Positions 1 through 5,690 of a stretch of DNA of 7,332 nt are shown here, one piece after another. Both the position numbers and the translations under genes were made by a program. The stretch's first letter is position 1. Every line of letters starts with the position of its first letter. Under the pieces are notes generated by a model. The model saw only the letters and a program-made list of their open reading frames with translations, was not told the DNA's origin and ran no database searches. The DNA is from Synergistota bacterium (GTDB lineage: Bacteria > Synergistota > JAGHAJ01), in NCBI GenBank assembly GCA_021161545.1, contig JAGHAJ010000107.1:1-7332 (forward strand). The letters are read 5' to 3'.

Positions 1-662
1 GTCAGGAAGAAGTAGATGATTTCCTTGGTGAATACATCCTCCAAAACATATATCTTGACCCAAACGACCCCATGTTCGTCTGCAACGTAACACTCCCTAA
101 CGAGTTTACAGAAATGAGATACCAGCAGAAAGTCGCCATGGACAACGCACTGAAGGTCATTACTGACGTGCAGGAAGAATACTACAGAAGATTTGACAGA
201 AGATACCACATAGTCGAAGAGTATTACACCAATGACGCTGATGTGGTATTGGTCACACTGGGATCCATGAGTGGCACTGCAAAGTATGTAGTCAACAATC
301 TCCGCAAAGAGGGCAAAAAGGTTGGAACAGCAAAGATAACGGTATTCAGGCCATTTCCCGTAGAGGACATCAGAAGGATACTAAAAAACAAAAAAGTAGT
401 AGGAGTATTTGACCGAAGTGCAGGGCTTGGAGGACAGGGAGGTCCAGTGTGGTGTGAAGTAACTGCAGCACTTAAAGAATGTGACTGCGATATAAGGTCT
501 TATATAGGGGGATTAGGCGGTAGAGATGTATCAGAAAGCACCTTAAGAAAAATATTCGGTGAACTTCTGGAGATAGCCAAAGGCACAAGGCAGACCCATA
601 CCCAGTGGATAGATGTAAGAGAAGATGCGTTGAACATCAGGGAGGTAATAGAAGATGCTTAA
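1..662 (+). CDS. porA: 2-oxoacid:ferredoxin oxidoreductase, alpha subunit (3' part)
   Basis: Partial gene. The frame is open to the left edge, with the first whole codon at position 3, so the internal ATG at 72 is not the true start. About 219 C-terminal residues remain of a family usually near 390, so the pyrimidine-binding N-terminal domain is missing. The visible part includes the stretch VTLPNEF, a transketolase C-terminal-like domain (DVVLVTLGSMSGTAK, then TVFRPFP), the glycine-rich segment GLGGQGGP and the near-terminal YIGGLGGRDVS, all typical of PorA. Family role: with the beta, gamma and delta subunits or domains it oxidatively decarboxylates pyruvate or a related 2-oxoacid with CoA, giving acyl-CoA, CO2 and reduced ferredoxin in the cytoplasm. 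The stop overlaps the beta gene by 8 nt. Gamma and delta genes are not in the window and may lie upstream. The true substrate cannot be read from this fragment, and the downstream butyrate kinase leaves a branched-chain 2-oxoacid possible. Confidence 0.92.
   Translation, partial: QEEVDDFLGEYILQNIYLDPNDPMFVCNVTLPNEFTEMRYQQKVAMDNALKVITDVQEEYYRRFDRRYHIVEEYYTNDADVVLVTLGSMSGTAKYVVNNLRKEGKKVGTAKITVFRPFPVEDIRRILKNKKVVGVFDRSAGLGGQGGPVWCEVTAALKECDCDIRSYIGGLGGRDVSESTLRKIFGELLEIAKGTRQTHTQWIDVREDALNIREVIEDA
641..646 (+). promoter_or_regulatory. Ribosome binding site for the porB-like gene
   Basis: GGAGGT lies 8 nt before the ATG at 655, inside the end of the alpha gene. This near-perfect Shine-Dalgarno site fixes the beta start and supports coupled translation of the two subunits. 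Confidence 0.8.
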
Positions 663-1539
663 AATCAAACATCAATCTAAGGGAATAGTATCTCACGGCA
701 TCAGCACATGTGCAGGTTGTGCACTTGAGTTGATAATGAGAAAGGTCACGGAAGTTCTTGGTGAAAATACTATCGTGATCATCCCACCCGGTTGTGCTGC
801 ATCGTTTGCAGGGGTAGGAAACAAAACAGCATTGAAGGTCCCGGGGTTCCTCAGTAATCTTGAAAATGCCGCAGCCTTTGCAGCAGGTATAAGAGCTACA
901 TTAGACATCAAAGGGAACAAAGAAACAACTGTGTTAGTCCTTGCAGGTGATGGTGCAACAGTTGACATAGGATTACAGGCACTATCAGGTATAATAGAAA
1001 GAAACGATAGGGTGCTTTACATATGCTACGACAACGAAGCATACATGAATACCGGCATTCAAAGAAGCGGCTCAACACCTCTGTATGCCAGCACTACCAC
1101 AACCCCAGCAGGGAAATCAAGGAACAGAAAAGACCTCATGCAAATCGCTATTGCCCATAACATTCCGTATGCAGCAACGGCCTCGATCCACAACATAAAA
1201 GATTTACAGAGAAAGGTCAAAAAAGCCATGAATACAAATGGAGCTTCACTCATCCACATCCAGAGCCCATGCCCCACAGGATGGGGTTATGACCCATCGA
1301 AAACCATCCAGATAGCAAGGTTAGCCGTTCAAACAGGTTGCTGGATATTATGTGAATACGAAAACGGGAAATTTAAGGTCAACTACAAACCCAAAAGGCT
1401 AAAACCATTGGAAGAATACATAAAAATGCAGAACAGATTTAAACACCTATCCTCACAGCGGATAAAGAAGCTACAAAAACAGGTTACTGAGTACTTCGAA
1501 AGAAAGTGTGGGGAAAATGCATGTCACATAGAATCTTGA
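655..1539 (+). CDS. porB: 2-oxoacid:ferredoxin oxidoreductase, beta subunit (TPP and 4Fe-4S binding)
   Basis: Complete gene of 294 aa, a normal length for PorB. It binds thiamine diphosphate and one [4Fe-4S] cluster and carries the catalytic centre of pyruvate (or related 2-oxoacid):ferredoxin oxidoreductase. The likely cluster ligands are Cys19 and Cys22 (CAGC), Cys47 (PPGC) and Cys207 (SPCPTGW). The TPP/Mg motif is G98-D99-G100, followed by Asn127 and Asn132 in YDNEAYMNTGIQRS, a PorB signature. The region SPCPTGWGYDPSKTI and the C-terminal KPKRLKPLEEY segment also match PorB. The start overlaps the alpha gene by 8 nt, and the end overlaps the kinase gene by 19 nt from the ATG at 1521. PorB and VorB (2-oxoisovalerate) are close relatives. 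The sequence looks more PorB-like, but the kinase neighbour makes branched-chain substrates plausible. Confidence 0.95.
   Translation: MLKIKHQSKGIVSHGISTCAGCALELIMRKVTEVLGENTIVIIPPGCAASFAGVGNKTALKVPGFLSNLENAAAFAAGIRATLDIKGNKETTVLVLAGDGATVDIGLQALSGIIERNDRVLYICYDNEAYMNTGIQRSGSTPLYASTTTTPAGKSRNRKDLMQIAIAHNIPYAATASIHNIKDLQRKVKKAMNTNGASLIHIQSPCPTGWGYDPSKTIQIARLAVQTGCWILCEYENGKFKVNYKPKRLKPLEEYIKMQNRFKHLSSQRIKKLQKQVTEYFERKCGENACHIES
1510..1514 (+). promoter_or_regulatory. Ribosome binding site for buk
   Basis: GGGGA lies 6 nt before the ATG at 1521, inside the end of the beta gene. It favours that ATG over the in-frame GTG at 1506, which has only a weak purine-rich stretch (GAAAGAAA) in front of it. 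Confidence 0.6.
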
Positions 1540-2588
1540 TACTGAACATGGGTTCAACCTCAACGAAGGTGGCAGTTTACTCCGACTTAAACGAGGAAAT
1601 AAACATATCTGTCAAGCACTCCACGGAAGACTTAAGCCACTTCTCAGATATATGGGAACAAAAAGAGTTCAGAAAGGGGATAGTCAAAAAGGTACTTAAA
1701 GACAACGGTTATAAACTAACGGATTTCAGTGCTATATCGTGTCGAGGAGGACTCATCAGGCCTGTGCCAAGCGGTGTCTATCTGTTAAACGAAAAGATGA
1801 TAGAGGATATAAAAAGCGAAAGATATGGCATACACCCAACCAATGTGGGAAATGTCATCGCGTACGAGTTAGGTAAAGAAGCCAGAATACCCGTCGTAAT
1901 TGTGGATCCACCAGTATCAGATGAATTATGTGAATTAGCCAGATTCTCTGGGATAAAAGAAATCAAAAGAGCAAGCAAGTATCACACACTTAACCAGAAG
2001 CAGGCAGCAAGGCTTGTCTCAAAGAAACTGGGTAGAAATTACAAAGACCTTAACATAATAGTTGTTCACTTAGGTGGGGGAATCTCGGTAGGCGCACATG
2101 AAAGGGGAAAAGTGATAGACGTCAATAACGCATTAGATGGAGATGGGCCATTTTCTCCTGAGAGTGCAGGTTCCCTTCCCGTAGGAGACCTCATTAAAAT
2201 GTGTTTCTCAGGCAAATATACTGCAAAGGAGATGCTCACAAAGATCAGAGGCAAAGGGGGACTCGTTTCCTATCTGGGAACAAATAGCACCATAGAGGTA
2301 GAAAAGAGAATCAAAGATGGAGATGAATACGCCAAGCTCGTATATGAAGCCATGGCGTACCAGGTAGCAAAAGAGATTGGAGCAGCAGCAACCGTTCTAA
2401 AGGGAAAAGTGAATTGCATAGTCTTAACGGGAGGTGTAGCCAACTCGAAAATGGTAACAAACTGGATAAAAGAGAGAGTTGAATTCATTGCACCTGTACA
2501 TATAATGCCCGGGGAAAACGAAATGCTCTCCCTTGCTGAAAACACCCTAAGATACCTCTGCGGAGAGATAGAGGCTAAAGAATACTAA
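1521..2588 (+). CDS. buk: Butyrate kinase family protein (acyl phosphate to acid plus ATP)
   Basis: The 355-aa cytoplasmic protein has the usual butyrate kinase length and belongs to the acetokinase/ASKHA fold. The family transfers phosphate reversibly between ADP and butyryl, isobutyryl or other branched-chain acyl phosphates. Motifs from the ATG at 1521: the N-terminal phosphate loop NMGSTSTK (9-16), RGGLIRP with Arg75, HLGGGIS (183-189), DGDGPFSPE (206-214), the adenosine-side TGGVANS (303-309) and PGENEMLSLAE (330-340). An in-frame GTG at 1506 would add five residues (MWGKC), but the ATG was chosen because the protein then begins MSHRILILNMGS, as relatives do, and has a better-placed Shine-Dalgarno site. 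In the FSPE motif most relatives continue ERSG or ERAG; here it reads ESAG. The gene overlaps the beta subunit gene and is probably last in the operon. No phosphotransbutyrylase gene is visible; it may lie upstream or elsewhere. Substrate chain length is not determined by the sequence. Confidence 0.92.
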   Translation: MSHRILILNMGSTSTKVAVYSDLNEEINISVKHSTEDLSHFSDIWEQKEFRKGIVKKVLKDNGYKLTDFSAISCRGGLIRPVPSGVYLLNEKMIEDIKSERYGIHPTNVGNVIAYELGKEARIPVVIVDPPVSDELCELARFSGIKEIKRASKYHTLNQKQAARLVSKKLGRNYKDLNIIVVHLGGGISVGAHERGKVIDVNNALDGDGPFSPESAGSLPVGDLIKMCFSGKYTAKEMLTKIRGKGGLVSYLGTNSTIEVEKRIKDGDEYAKLVYEAMAYQVAKEIGAAATVLKGKVNCIVLTGGVANSKMVTNWIKERVEFIAPVHIMPGENEMLSLAENTLRYLCGEIEAKEY

Positions 2589-2591
2589 AGA

Positions 2592-2616
2592 TCCCAGCCC
2601 AGAATTTGGGCTGGGA
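2592..2616. terminator. Shared bidirectional hairpin terminator between convergent operons
   Basis: An inverted repeat TCCCAGCCCA / TGGGCTGGGA (2592-2601 with 2607-2616) forms a 10-bp GC-rich stem with a 5-nt loop. It starts 4 nt after the buk stop and lies 5 nt beyond the nucleotidase stop on the other strand. On the + strand a TTTTT run follows at 2625-2629, 8 nt from the stem. On the - strand the stem runs directly into TCTTTAGTATTCTTT. It should end transcription from both sides, although neither U-tract is ideal. Confidence 0.75.
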
Positions 2617-2621
2617 CAATG

Positions 2622-4241
2622 CTATTTTTCTATAACTATCCTGCCATCAACTTTGGGAGCTATGGTGCCACCAAAGTGCTTTATATAAGCATAAAGCACA
2701 TCCGGTAGTGTAACAGTGGTATCATAACCCTTCCTGGATTTGAACACAAAGTATTTATCTCCACCGTGTGCAAGCCAGCTATTGGTAACTACCTTATAAA
2801 CCTTATTGGGCATAAGTGGCCTCCAACCTCTCTTCGTCTTCACCTCAACCTTCGCTACCCTATTGCCCCAGGAAATGAGTTTTCCTTTGGGAGAAATAAG
2901 TGTAGGTTTACCCTTAAGGTTGTAGACAACCTTTATGCCAGATACCTGCAAGAATCCCCCGGTAGGTGTCCTATTTGTTCCACTGTAGTGGTCTCCCGAA
3001 GGTATTGCAGATGCAGAAATCTCCAGTATTTTAAGGATGTCTGAACCTTTAAGCCTAAATATCACAGCCGTATTTCCAAACGGATGAAGCGATAACAGTG
3101 TTGCATAAGAAATCTTACCTGCCGGATACACTCTATCCCCACGTATGCCTCCTCCATTAGTAAGTGCAATGTCTGCATCAAATTTCCACCTCATAGCATC
3201 AGCAAAGAAGTCACCTATGTTAGTTTCAGCTCTCCGCACAGATATCTTTCTTGCATCAAGGGGCACTTTACTAACACCTACAGGTGCTGACATCTTTTTT
3301 TTCATCTCTTCGACAAACGGCTTGAGATATACCATAACTGTAGGATCTTCCTTTATCTTCTTATCCAGGAGAATTAAATCCCATACAGTCTTCTTTACAA
3401 CAGGTCTACCGTCCTTAACTGGCAAATAAAGCCTCCCTGCGTATATTGCCCTTGCTCCTGCCTGCACCACAACTGTCTTCCAGCCATTTGGTCCATCAAC
3501 TACATGAAAATCTCTAACAACTGTATGACTATGACCACCCAGTATAGCAGCTATACCACTGACATGTTTTGCCAACATAATATCTCTATTAATACCTATG
3601 TGTGTGACTGCAATAACAACATCTACCCCTTGCTTCTTCAAAGTTCTAACGGCTTCATTTGCAACTTTGATGAGGTTTGTATCCACTTTCACACTATTAC
3701 CGACATTGCTAATAGTAGGTAACTCAGGTGCAATAAGCCCAAAGAATCCTACCTTTAAACCACCAACATTGAGTATTTTGTACTTCCGTATCCTACCAAT
3801 AAATGGTGGATAACACAGCTCCATGTTTGTGCTCAAAACAGCAAATCTGGCATGTTTTAGAGCTTCAGCATACACCTTTGGCCCAAGGTCGAACTCATGA
3901 TTCCCAGGTGAAACAACATCATAACCAACAAGGTTCATAGCCCCATACTCAGGCACTCCATGGAAGGCAAGGTAGAATGGACCCATGAGGTCGTCTCCGC
4001 CAGATACCACTACTAACTTATTCCCGTACAGCTTTCTCATCCCCTTCACAACAGTAGCAACCCTTGCCAGTCCCCCTACCATCATCTTCTTTCCGCCAAT
4101 CCTTGCTTTAAAAGGCATTATCTGACTCTGAAGGTCGTTCGTCTCCACAAACACCAGAACGCCAGATTTTGCCATAGCCATCTGTGGCACAAAGGCAAAC
4201 ACCAGCGAAAGAACAAGAACAGCAACTACATATTTCCTCAT
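2622..4241 (-). CDS. Exported 5'-nucleotidase / UDP-sugar hydrolase family protein (UshA-like)
   Basis: The 539-aa protein has a typical Sec signal peptide: MRKY, a hydrophobic core to about residue 18, and likely cleavage after AMA24. No lipobox is seen. The mature part has the two 5'-nucleotidase family domains. The metallophosphoesterase domain (about 27-275) holds Asp36, Asp83 (SGGD), GNHE (113-116), His214 (VTHIG) and GGHSH (235-239). The substrate domain (about 320-537) holds NGGGIR (362-367), PFGN (387-390), GGFLQVSG (428-435, with Phe430 a candidate base-stacking residue) and LAHGGDKYF (490-498). The family removes phosphate from nucleotides or splits nucleotide sugars outside the membrane, often to salvage nucleosides and phosphate. 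Oddity: the first metal motif, usually NDxHxH, reads NDLQSQ (35-40), so the usual His ligand is Gln38. Activity and substrate are therefore uncertain. The ATG follows AAGGGGGTG, 12 nt after the glycogen synthase gene, so the two are probably cotranscribed. Confidence 0.88.
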   Translation of the reverse strand: MRKYVVAVLVLSLVFAFVPQMAMAKSGVLVFVETNDLQSQIMPFKARIGGKKMMVGGLARVATVVKGMRKLYGNKLVVVSGGDDLMGPFYLAFHGVPEYGAMNLVGYDVVSPGNHEFDLGPKVYAEALKHARFAVLSTNMELCYPPFIGRIRKYKILNVGGLKVGFFGLIAPELPTISNVGNSVKVDTNLIKVANEAVRTLKKQGVDVVIAVTHIGINRDIMLAKHVSGIAAILGGHSHTVVRDFHVVDGPNGWKTVVVQAGARAIYAGRLYLPVKDGRPVVKKTVWDLILLDKKIKEDPTVMVYLKPFVEEMKKKMSAPVGVSKVPLDARKISVRRAETNIGDFFADAMRWKFDADIALTNGGGIRGDRVYPAGKISYATLLSLHPFGNTAVIFRLKGSDILKILEISASAIPSGDHYSGTNRTPTGGFLQVSGIKVVYNLKGKPTLISPKGKLISWGNRVAKVEVKTKRGWRPLMPNKVYKVVTNSWLAHGGDKYFVFKSRKGYDTTVTLPDVLYAYIKHFGGTIAPKVDGRIVIEK

Positions 4242-4246
4242 ACAAA

Positions 4247-4255
4247 CACCCCCTT
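4247..4255 (-). promoter_or_regulatory. Ribosome binding site for the nucleotidase gene
   Basis: Read on the - strand, AAGGGGGTG begins within the glycogen synthase stop codon (TAA, 4256-4254) and ends 5 nt before the ATG at 4241. It supports that start and translational linkage to the upstream gene. Confidence 0.65.
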
Positions 4256-5690
4256 AAGAAATCTTTTCCTTCGCCTTAGAATAAAGCTCTTCATACAACC
4301 CAGCTGATTTATCCCATGAAAAATCAAGAGCCATAGCCCTTTTGACAAGTCCTTTCCACGCTAAATCATCCTTATAAACTGCTAAAGCCCTCTGAAGGGC
4401 ATCCATAAACGAAGAGGCTTTGTAATCTTCAAACACAAATCCATTTCCATTAGAAGGGTCCTTTGTATAATCTATCACTGTATCTGCAAGACCACCTGTT
4501 TTATGCACAACAGGTATACTACCATACCGTAAGGCTATCATCTGCCCCAAACCACACGGCTCAAATTTAGAAGGCATCAAAAACATATCACTTGCCGCAT
4601 ATATCCTGTTTGCAAGCACCGGGTCAAAGCCTATCCTGACAGCAAACTTACTCTTACACCTCTCGGCAAGGTCCAGCATAAGGTTTTGATATTTCTCCTC
4701 TCCACTACCAAGCACTACCACGCCTACATCACCTGCAAGCAGCTCATCCACGATTATTGCAAACAGGTCAAGCCCTTTCTGGTCAACAAGTCTTGATATC
4801 CAGCCTATCAAAGGAAGCTCTTTTTTAACCATCAACCCCATATCTTCCTGAAGTTTGAGTTTATTCTCAAGTTTCTTTTCAACAGTATCAGCATTATACT
4901 TCTGATATATACTCTCATCCTTCTCAGGGTTCCAGAAGTCCACATCTATGCCGTTTAAGATACCGTAAAGGTCGTCCCTACGGGAGCGTAGCACCCCATC
5001 TAAACCAAAACCAAAGGAAGGCTCCTGAATCTCCTTACTGTATGTGGGACTTACCGTGTTTATAAGGTCAGAAAACACAATTCCACCCTTTAACAGGTTG
5101 ATGTTCCCGTAAAATTCAAGTGCATCCACAGTAAATAGATCCCAAGGAAGGCCAAGCCTCGGAAGTGTATCCTTTGGGAATATACCCTGATACGCAAGGT
5201 TATGTATGGTAAGAAGAACTGGTATTTTCATGCCGTAAATCTTCTTCAAAAATACAGGAATGAGGGCCGTTTCCCAGTCGTTACAGTGAACAACATCTAC
5301 TTTCCACATATTGGATGTAATAACCTTCACTACTGCAAGCGAAAAGAAACCAAACCTTTGAGCATTATCAGGGTAGTCACCCTGGGAAGTGGAATAAACC
5401 TCTTCCCTGTCAAAGTAGTAGGGGTTGTCCACAAAATACACATCTACTCCCTCATAATTCACATGGAAAAAACTCGCCTTTCTTGAGCTTCCATCCACCC
5501 ATACCTCTACAGGTGAAAGGGTTTCTTCAAAGTCATAACCATTTTTGTCCACCACCCTGTAAAGTGGAACAAATACACTAACAGTATGACCTCTGCGCAC
5601 CAACACTTTTGACAAAGAACCAACTACATCTGCAAGTCCCCCTCTCTTCACAAAAGGGACCATCTCTGACGACACAATAACAATATTCAA
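4254..5690 (-). CDS. glgA: Glycogen synthase, GT5 family
   Basis: Complete at 478 aa, matching bacterial GlgA (about 477). It transfers glucose from ADP-glucose (some thermophile enzymes also use UDP-glucose) to the non-reducing end of an alpha-1,4-glucan in the cytoplasm. The GT-B fold is clear. The N-terminal half has K15-x-GGL (KRGGLADVVG), HCNDWE (135-140) and TIHNLAYQG (161-169). The C-terminal half has ISRLVDQKGLDL, placing Arg300 and Lys305 at the positions of the E. coli catalytic residues, and EPCGLGQMIA starting at Glu377, the conserved GT-B glutamate, followed by KTGGLADTV. The start codon is TTG at 5690-5688: the protein then begins MNIVIVSSEMVPF as GlgA proteins do, and GGGGAGG sits 8 nt upstream. 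The TTG overlaps the TGA of the branching enzyme gene (TTGA), so the two are translationally coupled. No glgC (ADP-glucose pyrophosphorylase) is in the window. Confidence 0.96.
   Translation of the reverse strand: MNIVIVSSEMVPFVKRGGLADVVGSLSKVLVRRGHTVSVFVPLYRVVDKNGYDFEETLSPVEVWVDGSSRKASFFHVNYEGVDVYFVDNPYYFDREEVYSTSQGDYPDNAQRFGFFSLAVVKVITSNMWKVDVVHCNDWETALIPVFLKKIYGMKIPVLLTIHNLAYQGIFPKDTLPRLGLPWDLFTVDALEFYGNINLLKGGIVFSDLINTVSPTYSKEIQEPSFGFGLDGVLRSRRDDLYGILNGIDVDFWNPEKDESIYQKYNADTVEKKLENKLKLQEDMGLMVKKELPLIGWISRLVDQKGLDLFAIIVDELLAGDVGVVVLGSGEEKYQNLMLDLAERCKSKFAVRIGFDPVLANRIYAASDMFLMPSKFEPCGLGQMIALRYGSIPVVHKTGGLADTVIDYTKDPSNGNGFVFEDYKASSFMDALQRALAVYKDDLAWKGLVKRAMALDFSWDKSAGLYEELYSKAKEKIS

Noticed and set aside
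72-74. ATG that could be taken as the start of the alpha subunit gene
   Set aside because: The frame is open from position 3 and the upstream codons read as PorA-like protein leading into DPNDPMFVCN; the remaining piece is also far too short for the family.
693-968. Open frame on the - strand opposite the beta subunit gene
   Set aside because: It lies entirely opposite a well-supported conserved gene, shows no recognisable domain, and has no convincing ribosome binding site. Shorter frames opposite the same gene and opposite buk were rejected for the same reasons.
1506-1520. GTG start for butyrate kinase, five codons upstream of the chosen ATG
   Set aside because: Family proteins begin just before the NMGSTSTK loop, and the GGGGA site is correctly spaced for the ATG at 1521, not for the GTG.
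2589-2621. Possible small RNA or attachment site in the convergent gap
   Set aside because: The gap is only 33 nt and is fully explained by the terminator hairpin; no promoter or flanking direct repeats are seen.
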